From: Urophycis tenuis
Lineage: Eukaryota > Chordata > Actinopteri > Gadiformes > Phycidae
Length of the DNA: 64,000 nucleotides
Assembly: GCA_036785325.1 (NCBI GenBank)
Contig: JAXIVH010000006.1
Location: 7,528,620-7,592,619 of the forward strand
Direction: 5' to 3'
In this document: positions 13,901-34,540 of the stretch, piece after piece
How the letters are laid out: the number at the start of each line of letters is the position of its first letter
Numbering within the stretch: position 1 is the stretch's first letter
The notes under the pieces: model-generated
What the model was told of the DNA's origin: nothing
Databases searched by the model: none
Seen by the model: the letters and a program-made list of their open reading frames with translations, nothing else
Translations under genes and position numbers: made by a program

Positions 13901-15169
13901 CCCAGCTTTTGTTTTGCACCCTTGTCATGTCTCACGCCATGACCAAACAGGCAGCAGCACATCAGCACCTTTGCCAGACAAGGACAACAGTATTGAATGC
14001 GCTTATTTATTGGTTACATTTACGGCGTAATGTGTAACATTAAAGCACAATGATTTTTTTGTTTATTTACCTAGATTTGTAAATGGTGTAAGGTATCAAG
14101 TAAAAACAAACAGGAACAAAAACGACACTTTTGACAAGATATGATAAAAGACGAGGCATATGCTATATGTGTCTTTTATGCTAGTTGTTGAACATTTTGG
14201 CAACTCCTGGCACATTCCTTTTCTAAATAATACAACCGAAGCCTGCGATCCCATGGCAGGTTTCCTTGGCAACTGATGAGCGCTTAAGGCAAGCTGCAAT
14301 TTACGACTACTGACACATACCTGCCATTCCCTTAGAATGAGACATGTGGTAAGCTATATTCAGGCAGACCACCTCAGGTAATAAAACTGCAGCAGAAAGG
14401 GATGCAGATTTTCTCAGAGTGGAAAATGTTTTAAGTCAACAGCAATTAATGGTGTGACTTTTTTTTTCGGATCGAGATTCTTCTTTTTGATACTGCTGGC
14501 GTGTCAACATTTTGAAAATAATTACAACATAATATAGACATGGGTACATGGGGGGATTGGCTATAACAACAAGGATCAGGTTCAGGAGCCAGTAAGGATT
14601 TGAACATCAGAGTGCATCATGGGATTCCTTTTTGGTGTCCCTCATCATATCATTTGGTATCTGCAGGTTTCAACAAGTTCAATTTACAACTTTTACATAC
14701 CTTTTTAACACCTCTTAAAACACAATTTAATACCAATTTCACAGCCAAATGTTGTATAGGTAAATGACAGTCCTCAACCTGGAATGCTATTTCACATATG
14801 TCTGGCTATATAAATTGCAACTATTTATTTAGGAAATTAATGAATACGTTAATTATAGGACTTGTACATAGCAACATAACATTGCATTGAAATGTTACTT
14901 GTTATGTTGGTAGTAATTGATTTTTGGTAATTGTTAGTAATGTATCGTGAAAGGATTTGTCTTAGGACATTGTGTTCAAAAGTACCACAGTGTTTTTCAT
15001 GCGAGACAGAGTTTAGACGTGGCTATTAAAACAAGGTGTTCATTGGCCTAGGTTATGACAGTGGCGAGTGTGAATAGCTACCTCTAATCACAAATAATTA
15101 CATGAAAATGATGAATGGTCAGATGAGATGAAGTGGAAAAATTTGACTAAATCAGATGTTTATTTTCTA

Positions 15170-15300
15170 GGGTAGGGTTAGGGTTAGGGAAGGGTAGGGT
15201 AGGGTGGGGTAGGGTAGGGTAGGGTAGGGTTAGGGTTAGGTAAGGGTTAGGGTAGGGTAGGGTAAACCAGGATTAGGGTTAGGGATAGGGTTAGGGTTAG
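15170..15300 (+). repeat. Telomere-like interstitial repeat
   Basis: About 130 bases are built of GGGTTA and the shorter variant GGGTA, which gives mixed TTAGGG and TAGGG units with a few interruptions. The hexamer is the vertebrate telomere unit. The variants and isolated position indicate an old interstitial site rather than a chromosome end. Confidence 0.85.
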
Positions 15301-15629
15301 CAAAGCAGCAAACGACCCCAGTAGTTTGCTGCTTTGCTTACTTCGGTGTCTCTTCTCATGCATTGAATCGCTTAAGCAGCCAGCTATGACCTCTGTCCCC
15401 AAGTCAACATGCTGAATCGGCCGAAAAACTACAGACAAGGGCCGACTAGTGCCAACAGTGCGGGACACACCGCTGAAACCAGGCCCACAAGACAGCCCGG
15501 CCCGGTGTGTCAGGGTCTTATGTCATCTCCCCTTTCCTTTGAGAGAGGGGGAGGGGCTCGATGCGCTGAGTGTGTGTTGGGAGAAAATCTGTATTCGCTT
15601 CAGCTTTTAAGTCACGTGACACAGAGCAA

Positions 15630-15645
15630 CAGTGCCCCCTAGTGA
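15630..15645 (-). promoter_or_regulatory. Candidate CTCF site
   Basis: The minus strand reads TCACTAGGGGGCACTG, a close match to the CTCF core (CCACTAGGGGGCAC type). This is one of the best matches in the window. It lies in the presumed hoxc-calcoco1 interval, where a domain boundary would be plausible. Motif match only. Confidence 0.5.
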
Positions 15646-15939
15646 CTCAGCTAAATGACACACTTCCCAAGATACTACTGTTTCACGCACCAGGCGCCAA
15701 CCCAATGCTGAGACCGCAACAACTACTCAGTTATTACACATCAGAGGTGTAATAACAATAAGGACATTTCCTGCAACAACGCAATGACATTTAAGAGACT
15801 TATTGAGTGAGACTTGGTTGGACAGAATAGGAAACTGGCCATTATCAAGTGAAAATATAAAATATGTTAAAATATAATCTGAGCCTGTCAGTGGCAAAAA
15901 CAAGCACTTTCAGAGGACGTACATTGATGGGACACTATT

Positions 15940-15984
<45 letters not shown>

Positions 15985-16803
15985 GACATTGCTGCAGTGT
16001 TCCTCTCAGTAGTTGACCAAGTTTAAAAAATATATATTTGTTTACTGTTGTCTCTTAAACCCAAAATGATTGGAAAATAAGGTCAAGGTTGAAAATCCCA
16101 AAGTTTTCCTAAGTCTTCACATTATGACAAAGTATTGCCAGCAAAAATTCCATGATGCATGCTGAAGTACAAGCCCTATAGCCTATAATTAGATTGCATA
16201 TAAAATGTGGGCTCTTCCCCATTAAGGCCAGCAAGGATCAGCCCCTCCCCTCCACTCTCTTTATAAACTTTGTTTTGGGTAGTTTGGTCGAAAGCTTGCA
16301 GTGAGCAGAGGCACGCTTCGCCGGTCCCCTCGCAAACGGGGCTATTTACTAGAGCTATCTCTGAGCTGTTGGCTTTTTTGATGTGTTCCCTCATCAACAC
16401 AACAAGCTAAATCAGTTTGAAGAAAGAGGCTGCACTTTTAAAGCCAAACGCACCGGAGAGTGGCAACACAAAGCCACAGCACTGCGAATGTGTGAACACA
16501 GCAGAGGAGTCTGGCATGTTGTAGCCTTCATGAAGGTGCTGGTTGTATTGATTTTTAGTGCATACATGATTTCAGATGTTTCAAATGAATAAGCCCCTTT
16601 TAGGGTAAACAATAAATCATGTGTAAAGGCATTTTGATCCAGTGCCTATGTTTAATTGGAACTAATAGGCTACTAATTCATACAAACTGTACATTTTACA
16701 TTGTGAACTTATACATTTAATTATACTGATTATACTTTTGTAATGCATTTTGTTAAATGCATTGCAAAAGCATTACTCAGCAAGCTATCTGTCAGTTTAT
16801 CAA

Positions 16804-16834
16804 GTCAGACAAGTAGCAGTGCTACTTGTCTGAC
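16804..16834. repeat. 31-base perfect palindrome
   Basis: Arms of 15 bases, GTCAGACAAGTAGCA and its exact reverse complement, flank a single central base. Another inverted repeat with one bulge lies just upstream at 16740-16776. The pair may be the remains of a foldback element or a cruciform-prone site. The symmetry is exact; function is unknown. Confidence 0.75.
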
Positions 16835-18397
16835 AACAAAGGTATAGTAATCGTACCATACAGGGATCACCTGTACAGGCATTTTATGTCTGACCTTTAT
16901 TGGCTGGAGCTTTATCATATTTCCTCTCCCGACAGTCTCCATAAATGTTTAAGACCTATGCAAATGATTTTAAATTTAATTTCGCCATGAGAAATGCTGT
17001 GGCAGTTCAAACGCAACAATGTCTTCTCATAAGGATTAATAATTTAAAGATGAATTGCTGAACAACCAAAAAAAGATGAATAGGCCTAACGATAGAATAA
17101 CTAACATTCCAATGCTTCCAAAATGGAGGCGGTCACGGCAATGTGAGACGCGATTTACAAACCCTTGTTGTCTCTCTTGTCCTCATTGCAGCTCTGCACC
17201 ACAGTAGTTGGCTGGTTGCTACAAACCTTGATAACTTGACACGTCAACCGAAAATTCTAAACCCTTAAGTTTAACATATATCTGGGTGAATTTAAATATA
17301 TTTCCTATATCATTTTGTATTGAGTGGAATAGGCCTACATTGGATTTATTTATTTTGTAGGGAACTGTCTACATAAAAGCAAACATCCTGAAAATGGTGG
17401 CTGAACGAGATACCGGCCATACCTACAGGCGAAAGAGTTTGATAGTAAAACTGACTTGGATCGCAAATAAAATACTAAAAAGGATGCTGTGTCAGAAAAA
17501 ACACAAATTATTATAAGCTACTACTGTGTATAGTTCGGCAAAAGTATAGCATAGTTATATTTAAACATTAAAACACGTCTCTTAAATTGAATTGTAGGCT
17601 AAATATAAATTAATTTGAACTGTGGCCAACAGCCAATCAGGGCTCCGCTGCTTCAACGTCTCAACCATCCTCGTGATACCCTGGAGGCCCGCATGCTTCC
17701 ATAAAGTTGGTGTCCATGCCAATGTATTTACAAAGCATGGCAATGTTAAAATTCTGCGTTATGTGTTTTTTTATTATGTTAGAATCAGAGGGTATCCTTA
17801 AAAAAACAGTCATGGTTACTTTTCACATTTGTGGTCATAGTTTATTTGATATATGCACAAAACGTGTGTTTTCCTTGATTTGTCAATGGGGTTTCAAGAT
17901 GATGTACTGCCATCTGGTGTCCAGCACCATTTTTTATTGTTCTAGGGTGTTATATAGGCTATGTTTATTTACAACCCAGTGGAGAACTGAGGTACCTCCA
18001 TGTGCCAAATCTGTGAAGTAATGCATTGATGGACAGATAACTGTTATAGATATATCATATATATATAATTGCCACGTACATTATCCAAAGTAGCGGTATT
18101 TGTAGGCTATTTGTAATAATGCTTTTTAAAAATGATTACGTGCAAGTGCACAAACAAAGATCTGCAATAATTAATTAATTCATGTTTCACCAGCTGAATT
18201 AGATAAAACAGTTAACTGTAGCTAATACGTCGGTGGCAGAACAAATATGCACCTATGTTGCACAGTTATTTTTGCAATATTACAGAGCACCGCTGGAGTC
18301 TGTGTTTCGTGGGGACTTGTGCCAACCAATGAGCAGCAAGTTCTCCAAAATCGACTAGAAAAACAACTGTAGGGAACCATTCCGTTTGATGTGAATT

Positions 18398-18654
18398 TTG
18401 GAATTCTCTTTTGTCTTCGGGTATTGTAGTTTATTTCTGCATTTTCCTTGTCACTTGCGATACCTAAGAACTACAACTCCCAAGTCAGTGGTTGCATGGA
18501 AGCCGTCACCCTTGTGCGTTGCTTTGTTTTTGTTATTGTTTTATGCCGTAACAGTTGAACCAAAGGCAGAGAAGAAGACAGCAGCTGGCATTTTGTGTCC
18601 ATGTGTTACATCGCAAGATTCGTCTGAATATTACATTTAACTAAAGGCGAAAAG
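18398..18654 (+). other. calcoco1: calcoco1 probable 5' non-coding exon and promoter
   Basis: A consensus donor (AAAG then GTAAGC) ends a candidate first exon at 18654. A matching acceptor (pyrimidine-rich, then AACAG) lies at 19775, 35 bases before the calcoco1 start codon. Upstream, at 18470-18481, lies ACTACAACTCCC, the core of the ZNF143/SBF promoter element common at vertebrate housekeeping promoters. The transcription start itself cannot be placed. A short open frame here (80 residues) has no family resemblance and is treated as chance. Confidence 0.5.
18470..18481 (+). promoter_or_regulatory. ZNF143/SBF-type promoter element
   Basis: ACTACAACTCCC matches the conserved half of the ZNF143 (SBF) binding element. 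It lies about 170 bases upstream of the inferred donor of the calcoco1 non-coding exon, which supports a promoter at this position. Confidence 0.5.
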
Positions 18655-19579
18655 GTAAGCGGTCAACTCGAAGTGTACTATAAAATATCTGCGCAGTTGC
18701 CGTCTCCAATTAACATAGCACGACTAAGCCAGCCAATTTTCTCTACACTGTACCAACCGACGCACATTTCGCGAAAGATTGTGTTTGTGGATTTGTAACG
18801 TTACTAACACACTCGGTTACATTGTTTAGTGATGTAGTCACGCGTAGCACATGTTCTCTGCTATCAACGTGCTCTGGGCCCAAGTCCTCGTGCGGTGTAA
18901 TATGAGGTCTGAACACGTTGCATCCTTAGGACACAACAGAAACCAATGCATTTGTACTTTTCTATTATTGTATTTTTCACGTTAGGCGACACGTGATCAC
19001 TGGTTTTCAACACACATTGACCCATAGTTTTCCATTTAGGCTGATAAGTTATCTGCTCAATCAAATTATTTACTTTTATATATTTATTTGTGGTAGGCCA
19101 AGACAACATAACATTATTGCCTTGTACAAGTGCAATCTCTAGAGTGATTGTCATTTCCACAAGTTATTTAATTCTAACTAAACTATTCTAACTAAACTAA
19201 GTGAATAAATAAGCTCCATAAAGCCTCTGTCTGCATATACATCAAAGACAATCTATTACATTGGTAATCCTTAATGACATTTACATTATCTATCTGTCCA
19301 CCTATCCACCCAGCTTTATAGCCCTTAAGCTTCCTATCTACTAGTCAGTCAACTCTATAACTACTTTTGGCAAGGATACGTTAAAATTAAATGACCTGCA
19401 TAACCTACAGTAACCACCGCTGGAGATGTCTGAAATAAGCCTGGGGACAGTCATGTAATGCAGAGGTGTCGTGTGTCACGTTTTGGCCCAAAGCCTCCCT
19501 GCTGCTGTTGAGGTTTAGAACACATGGCGTGCTAAGTCAGGGTATCATCTTACTCTGAGTAAATATTCTTGAGTGCTTT

Positions 19580-19652
19580 CTCTCTCTCTCTCGCTCGCTC
19601 GCTCTCTCTCTCGCTCTCTCTATCTCCCTATCTCTCAATCTCTCTCTCTCCT
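19580..19652 (+). repeat. (CT)n microsatellite
   Basis: An imperfect CT/CTCG tract in the first intron of calcoco1, upstream of the first coding exon. Confidence 0.8.
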
Positions 19653-19810
19653 TCTCATCCTTCCCCCAGTGCTCACCTATCACCCATTTAATTTCAGTCG
19701 TTATTAAACTACCTCAGTGGATGCGTTTACAGTTCACAATTTATTTAATTTTTAATTGCACTTAATTTCCAACAGGTATAACTGTTGGTCTGCGTTGATC
19801 TTGTGTCGCC

Positions 19811-26539
<6,729 letters not shown>

Positions 26540-27120
26540 CTGGACCGCACACACACACACACACACACTAAAGTACAGAAATGACTGGCTACCTTATGCA
26601 GTGTTTGTTAATGCACATAGAGACACATGCAGCCACGCGGGATGATTTATGGTGACAGGGTGAGTATGGCTAAGAGATGGAAGTTTTGAATATCTGGTCG
26701 TAAATGAAGTTGGGTCGGGGTTAGGCGGGTTGGGGGGTGTGCAGGGGGGGTACTGAGTGGGACAAAGGCAGGCTGGGGGGGTGGGGTGCAGGATGGGAGG
26801 ACAAGGGGACAGACCAGCCGACAGCAAGCCGTAGCTGTGATTTACCCCCGGGGTGTACCACAGTCACAGGCCAATTTTCAGCGTCATTAAAGCACTCACT
26901 CTCCACATTCATCCCACCCTTTTCATCCTCACCTCTTTCTACCAGAAAGCACCTTTCTTTTAACTGTTAAAACAACTGGATTTATGTCCCTTTCTCCAGT
27001 GATCTGGCACACACCTCCCTGTGGTAACCCGGGGGCTCCGGGCGGCTCAGCGCTGGTTCGGCCAGATCTCCAGACTATGGTGGACTCCATTTTTATCTTT
27101 GCAAACACTAGCAAGCGCAA

Positions 27121-27160
<40 letters not shown>

Positions 27161-27420
27161 ACGCCATCGACGGCATTACAATTGTCCCCTCACCCCCCGC
27201 GTATGCACCGATGTACCCCGTTTTCATTGTTAGGCCTTCTGAACCCCCCCCTGCACTCTCCTGTAGGGTTTCTTGTGTTCCTGCTTTAGCGGGGGGGGGG
27301 GGGGTTCGGGAGACATAATCTTTTATGACGGTTAAGCAAACACTACAACATTCACAGCCGAAACAGCTTGATACGCAGTGGGGGCGGCGAAGAATGGGTT
27401 CTGCGTTTTCTGAAAAGTTC

Positions 27421-27463
<43 letters not shown>

Positions 27464-29047
27464 AATCATGGCTACGCGGAGAGCTTTACGGCTGGCGTTA
27501 TGTTGTTTTTTATGACTGCTGTGATTAGGAGTCATGGCTGCCACTGTAATTATCATGTTCTGTGTGGCCCGCTGCCTCCTTTGAAAACACTGCTAAAAGT
27601 CAACATTAAATTCCCCAAAGCAGATGTGAAGCATGTCAGAGGTGCTGTCCTTCAGGCAGCATTGGGGATTAAATCATGACGGATGGGCCTCCGCCGTCGT
27701 CATTATCCTCCACCCTTTTCTAATGAAAACTAAGCACTTTCATTCTCCATCCACGCACGTCGATTGTAGCGATGCAGATGTGTTGTAAGACACCAGGGGG
27801 GTAAGAGAGGGAGAGGCAGTAGGCAACATTGAAGAGCGTGCAATATACGGGGTTGTCCCGATGAAGTCTATTAAGATGAGGTGATTAGTGCTACCCTCAG
27901 CCTTATCTGCTCTTAGCGTGGCTATAAACTATAAACTGCTTCTATTAGTTAATGGTTCAGACGTCTCCTTAACAAAGGGTTGAAAATAGATCATCATTGT
28001 TTACTGTTTGGTTAGGATCCACTTCGGTTTGTAATATGCAAGGAATCAAACACTACGGTAAACTCCATTTGAGTTTCAAGATTTTTAAAGGAATATATAC
28101 TTAATAGGTAATGATATTAAGAGTTGGGGTTCCCTGGCATTTTGCAATATATGACAACTAATGAGCTTTCCACTTGATCTGCGCTTCTTAACTCCAAAGT
28201 TTTACTGCAATGATTATATCAAGTTTAGCTTAGTTTTAGGTTTTCTCAACATATGACTTGTTTCTAGTTGTGTGTGTGTGGCTAAGAAATAATTGCTTGA
28301 CAATTTTAACAATCATTTTTATTTCTAATTGCTATATTTGCACCCTGATTTTATATAGAATTTGAGAGGAAAAGCTGATATATGCCTTTTTCAGATGTGT
28401 CTTTTCTGTCGTGATAATTGTTTCCTTTATATATGTGTGTGTGGGTTTGTTGACTCAAATAATTAACCATGTGTTTGCTTTTCTGCATTCTGTTTGTATA
28501 TCAGAGTCTAGATTTTCTCAATATTTAAAAAAAAAAACATCTAATACATTTTTTTAGTAGCAGAGCAATTTACGCATTGATTTTAACATATATGCTTTTA
28601 GGCAGTTGACACTTTCTCAATGCAGCCACCCGTTCTGATTAGACTTTGATTATATTGCCTTTTTCCTCGACAGACCATCCAAACGGATTAGTTGGAAAAT
28701 AAATGAAATTCTTCATGGGCGGCCGGTTTAGACACTCAAAATGTTCTCGCAACTTTGAACAAAGGTTATGGCTGCAGTGAAAAAGTTACAGTGCAGGTTT
28801 AAAGAATCATTACAACCCCCCCCCCCCCCCCCCCATCCGTAACAAGATATGTGATTTCACCATAATGTGTAATACTCGCCAAGTAGCAAGGTGGTGAGAA
28901 TCCTGGTATGTTCCCAGTACAAGTTGGTCTCATTGTTGTCCTCTGCGGGTTGTTATCTGAGGCCCAAATAAGTCTCAGGTAGCGGTCCTGTTTCTGTAGG
29001 TCACATTTGGTGCTGCTCATCCAGATTATCTGACCGCAATAAAGCAG

Positions 29048-29154
<107 letters not shown>

Positions 29155-32036
29155 GTTTGTTTTGAAGTTTCGCTCGTGAAGGTTGTTATCTTACATGTTA
29201 AACATGTGTATTCTTATAGTAAAAAAAAAAAATAAGAAAAGGCTTTGGGTGGGGCTCTATAATAAACACAGTTTACGTATCCATTGTGGCGTGTAACGTG
29301 TCTTTTTTTGGCGTAAGATCACAGTAATATTCTAATTCCCACATGACATTTCACTGGCTGTTAATATCATGGCCTATTCCACCAGGATCATTACCTGTTT
29401 CTGTTCCATCCCCCGCCCGCCCCCCCCCCCCTCTCTCTTTTCACCTTTGACTTTCTCGATTTCCCCCTCAAGCGCTAACCTGTTTCCACTCTTTTCGCAG
29501 CCTCTCGAACCACGCTCCCTCCATCTTGAGTCTGAAGTGACAATAGCTAATTATAAAATCAATGATGCCAGGCTGCCTGGTTTACAGCCCCCTCTAAAAC
29601 CTTAACTGGGAAATCACTGGGGGATTGATGACTCCCTCACTCTTTATCTCTTTTAATTAGAAATGTTCAAGATATGAAGAAGCCAGAGGCCACGCCACAT
29701 CTAGAGGTTTTTTTTTTTAATGACGCAGGGGGTTGCCCCCTAGTGCTTCGCTTCCCAAAGCCCTCTGCTCTCCATCTACCTGTTCCTTGCTTGTCCTCCC
29801 TCCATCTCTGCTCATTGTCCTCCCTCCTGCTGCCGCCACACCCCCCGTCACCCCTCCATCTCGCCTCAAGACAGCTCCCTCCTCCTACGCCCATTACTGG
29901 CTTCTTAAGATCATCCCCACGCACGCTTCAACAAAGGCCAGAGATTTATGATCTTTTCACCTCAAAACATTTCTCACCTTCAACTCAACCTTCACGTTCG
30001 CTCCTCATCTCGCGGACGAGCCCGGGATTCACAGGCAAAAAATATGACTTTTCCTGGTTGTGGCCGCGCGTCGTATTATGATATATGCATTATATATTGA
30101 TATATTACCCCCATCTCACAATCCCCATAGCTGGAGTATAAAATGCATGGAGATGTCTGTATCTCACTAGGCTTGGGGTTCTGTAACATGGCTTCCTCAC
30201 AGAACTTCATTTTCCTGTCATATTAAACCCAAAGCACCACCACTCCCCTGCTCGCCTCTCCTCTCCGCACATGCAGCAGCAGCCCCTGGGAGCTCCTGTT
30301 TGCCTCGTTCTGCATTACCATCTTTATCTCTCCTGGATGCTTGAATTGAATGAAGCGCCATTACAACACCGCGCCGCCCATTTCTCGCCGCAAAAATGCG
30401 AACACGTCTCGCAGACCCCCAGCGCGGTGTAAATATTCAAATCACTCGAAGGAAGCCCGGAAAATAGGTGAACTTGTGACCGACCTTCATGGATACTTTA
30501 CTGTTGATGTGAATAATTCATGTCTCGCGGTGGATGTATAGCATTGGACTGATGTGTTATAAACCCCGTTCGCTTGAAGAAGTAGCCTAGACGGGAGGAA
30601 ACGCGGTAATTTATTTCTCGATCCACATCTTTCCCCCCGAGCTCACATCGTGCAGACATTTCCAAGTGAATACACATTAATTAGTTAATTAGGCTTCACT
30701 GATGTGGAAGGAGAGCTATATGGGAATCCTGCTCTGCTTCTTTAAATTCACACGCACCCAAAGCCTCTGCCGATGGTTCCCATGGTAACACGCGGACCTC
30801 GGTATATGAGGCCGTTTCATTTGTTCCTTGTAAAACCTCGTATAATGTATGGACTATATTTTAATCCCAGTCTGGGTTTATTGATTTTGCTTTAACGATG
30901 GGCTTGTTAATTATGGCAATCATATAATTGATAGAGCCTTATCTCTATTTATCACTCTCTTCTGATGCTCCCTATCTATAAATCCAAACCAGGGACACAT
31001 GATATATGGGTTTGGCGTTTTGAAAAAAGTGTAGGCTACACTATAGGAAAGCTTCAGAGAGAGAGGTCTTATTTAGGATTTTATTTTTCCAGAACTGATT
31101 ATAAATATTGTTGTTAAAAAAAAACCTGCAACTGATTCTAATTACTATTTACGCTAGTAATACACTATATGGATTACATTTTACATTTCCTAAAATCAAA
31201 AAAAAAGTTTTATGTTATACATAAATGTTCATTTTAATGAAACATGCAATTTAAGGGGGCCAATGGTCCTTAAATAAAGATAGAACAGAAATATATATAT
31301 ATATATATTTAGCCTATAGCAAGAACCTAGCAGAGAGAAGACACGACTTGTTGCTGGGTGTTACGAGAGGAACAACTCCCTTAATTAAACAGTTATTTCT
31401 GTAACCTGCACTATTGCAATCACTGGGTCTACAAATCTTTGGGAAGAGACCTTTATCTGATGTCCTTGTTCAGCAGGGGGCCGTGATTTAGTGTGGGCTG
31501 CACCCACAGCCCACCGTGCCCTAACCAACCGACTCTGCTGTAGCACGCGGGCTGCAGTCTGCTGCGGCATCTCAAGGCCGTGTATTCACTGGGCAACAGT
31601 GCCCTCTAAAGGCTCCCTGGACCAGGAGCGTTAGTTCAACTAGATCCACAGGAATACGCTCTTAACTCAACGTGTTTGTCAGGGTTTTTAATTAACGTAT
31701 ACAGTACAGCATTTTAGTCCTATAACTTGGTGGGAAAAAATAATAATATCGTTGGAAAAATGAATAAAGAATGTCCAGTAATCTCACAAAAGTAATTTAT
31801 TGTGCCTCTTGCAATTTATATGGCTTTTTCTTTGTATGACAAGAGTTGACAGAGGACAACAGCTTGGCCACGTTAACAGAAGAAAGAAACTGTGAAAACA
31901 CCCCCATTCTCAACGTTTAGCTTGCATTGTCAAAATGAAGGCCTGGGAGAGATACTAAAATCATGAGGTCATCACACAGACACTTTCTGTGACAGCACCA
32001 TTCCGACGACTGAAAACATCCGGAACTAACATACAC

Positions 32037-32065
32037 GCACACACTCACACACACACACAGACACA

Positions 32066-32108
<43 letters not shown>

Positions 32109-32135
32109 CACACACACACACACACACGCACACAC
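32037..32135 (+). repeat. (CA)n microsatellite
   Basis: A CA tract of about 100 bases with a few interruptions in the calcoco1-rarg intergenic region. Confidence 0.95.
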
Positions 32136-33466
32136 GCTAACAAGACGCTCTGTGCATATTCAGACGATGACATAAGCACTCAGCGGCTGCAGAATGAACT
32201 TAATTGATATTGCTTCAGAGACGGACTTCCGCCCATCTGCTGCACTTGGCACGCAAGAGGACTTACACAGACTTACACAGACCTTTTGGCAACAAAGAAG
32301 AATAGAAGTTATACACATAAAAACATTGCCCCCCCCCCCCCCCCCCCCAAATGACTAAACTACTGTCTGACAAGATGAGGATGGGGGGGAATATAAGTGT
32401 TACTGGTGGAGAAGGCAGTTTACTGCAGCTACCACCAGCCCCCACCTCCAGCTACAGCCCCCTGATATGGTTACAACCCCCGGCCACAGCTACAGTCCCC
32501 GGCAACAGCTACAGATGAGGGCTACAGCCGCAGCCCTCGGCTGCAGCTACAGCCCCCCGGCAACAGTCCCTGGCTACAGCCCAGGGCAGACTGCCATTCG
32601 GGGTTGTTATTCAGGCTTGTCAACCTCTATGTACACAAAGGGGGGCGGAGCTGATCAAACAGAGACAAGACAACACACACACACACACACACACACACAT
32701 AAATATTGCCTGTTTCTAGCGTTGCCCAAGAGCTGCTAGGGTTTGGTCCTGACTGGAGAGCCCTGAGTCTGAGTTTGTTTTTTGTTTTTTTTTCCAATGT
32801 TGTCTTCCCCAAGGATTCCTGTGTTTTGGCTGCATATGACCTTCTTCTCTTCTTGGTGGTGCATAATTAGGAACGTTAGCGTGAGCTAGGAGAGGGGGTA
32901 TGCTGTGGATGCGTCAGGGGGGTCCTGGTGTGTTTGAGCCGTGTGTAGGTGTGTATTTATCTGTTCTGACATCATCGGGGGTGCTCTGGGTTTGATTGTA
33001 ACTAATGTGTTTCAGTTGTCAGATAACAGGGCTAATGGCCGTTAGCTGACGGACCGACTGTAAATCCACGGGGGCTTGGTGGACGATGTGCCCCACTGCA
33101 GTGACATGATCTGAAAAGTGCTACATATACGGCCAAGTATAAATCTAGCAGGCACTCAACACCAGGTTGCCACATCTGTTACGGCTGGAGGGACAGTGAA
33201 AGGAGTGTGCGTGTGCATGTGTGCGTGTGTGTGTGTGTGTGCATTCATGCACACATGTTTTTTAGTGCCTAATCGTGTCTGTGTATACAAGTGTGTGTGT
33301 GTGTGTGTGTGTGCGCGTGTCTGAGGGTGCACATGCATTTTAGTGCCTGATTGTGTCTATGTACACAAGTATGTCTGTGTGTGTTTGTGTGTCTGTGTAA
33401 ATGCATTTTAGTGCCTACTTTTGTCTTTTGTCTGTGGATCTTAGTATGTGTACATGTATCATTTGG

Positions 33467-33470
<4 letters not shown>

Positions 33471-33521
<51 letters not shown>
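33471..33521 (+). repeat. (TG)n microsatellite
   Basis: A pure TG tract of about 50 bases, preceded at 33205-33400 by several shorter TG tracts separated by repeats of GCATTTTAGTGCCT-like sequence. Confidence 0.95.
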
Positions 33522-33523
<2 letters not shown>

Positions 33524-34259
33524 CTAAACATATAACTGCATCTGCAGTGAGGATCAGTTAAGCATGGCGGGGGTCCCTGCCAGTAGTCATACTGGTTCAA
33601 GACGTCCGTTCCTAACTTTGGCACAAAGATTCTTTTCCAAAACTGATAGCACATGTTTGTCGCAACAAGAGCAAAATAGAATAATGCCAGTTCCCTGATA
33701 ACACCAACTGGTTGAGTCACTGTAACACATTATAGTCTACTGAGCTGATTATCATTGACATCTACAGTAAGCCAAAGTGCCCAAAATAAGACCCCAGCTA
33801 AGCATTGGTAAAGACCCAGCCAACTTCCATGAATATCTTCTCAGGAAAGCTCTTCAAAAAAAACTCAACCAACAACAAAAAGAAACTCATCTAAGGAATT
33901 CATATAAAACCAGATTAACAATAAAGACAACAATATAATGGGATATAGATATGTATGGACTTATTCATAAAATGCAAAAAAAAGACAACAAAAAAAAGCA
34001 CATCCGAAAACAATATTTAAAGCGAAACAAAAAAGTAACAGCAAACAAGAGATAAGCATGTTCGGTTTGGTTCCGCCGGTATAAAAGTGTGCTGTTTGCA
34101 ACCCATTAGAAATCAACGGTTCACTTATGCGTTTGCGTTTGGCCGTTCCTCTATTCAGATACACAAAGTAGAGTACAAAAAGAGACATTTAAACGTTCTC
34201 CCAAAAAGAGTGTTTGTTTGTTTGTTTTTTGCTTCCTGTGTGGCGGACGCCGTCCCTCG

Positions 34260-34540
34260 GGGATGAGCCAGGAGTTCAGACGCCCCGGGGGTCCTCAGAA
34301 GCCCGGGGGTCCCCAGACGACCGGGGTCCTCAGACGCCCGGGGGTCTCCAGACGCTCTGAGTCTTCGGACACATGGGGTCCTCAGACGCTCAGGGGGGTC
34401 CTCAGAAGCCCGGGGGTCCCCAGACGACCGGGGTCCTCAGATACTGGGGGTCTCCAGACGCTCTGAGTCTTCGGACACACGGGGTCCTCAGACGCTCGGG
34501 GGGTCCTCAGAAGCCCCGGGGTCTCCGGACGCTCGGGTCT
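34260..34540 (+). repeat. 108-base higher-order tandem repeat
   Basis: GC-rich sequence built of GGTCCTCAGACGC-like subunits. A larger block containing GTCTTCGGACAC recurs 108 bases apart (about 34363 and 34471). It lies about 750 bases beyond the rarg stop codon on the rarg 3' side. Confidence 0.9.

Larger units (their letters stand above)
6375..15169. other. Gene-free region with inverted repeats and simple repeats
   Basis: No supported gene. Contents by eye are (TG)-rich tracts at about 10030-10170, poly-G and poly-C runs near 11905, 12170, 13390 and 13497, a purine-rich block at about 8700-8830 and a (TCC)n-like block at about 9015-9095. Several unique stretches (about 9130-9350, 9780-9960, 10540-10720, 11080-11350) look like conserved non-coding DNA because they are low in repeats and rich in homeodomain cores (TAAT). 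This cannot be confirmed without alignment. Confidence 0.5.
15301..18397. other. Gene-free region upstream of calcoco1
   Basis: No exon was found. It holds a poly-C run of about 34 bases followed by poly-A at about 15941-15984, a cluster of inverted repeats at 16740-16834 and AT-rich unique DNA. The last few hundred bases approach the calcoco1 promoter. Confidence 0.5.

Noticed and set aside
18398..18640. 80-residue plus-strand ORF upstream of calcoco1
   Set aside because: It lies in the promoter/5' exon with a ZNF143-type motif. No homology is apparent; treated as chance.
27550..27680. Possible calcoco1 terminal exon (reading KFPKADVKHV)
   Set aside because: No Cys-x-x-Cys or His pair as in the finger, no good acceptor, and similarity limited to a few residues.
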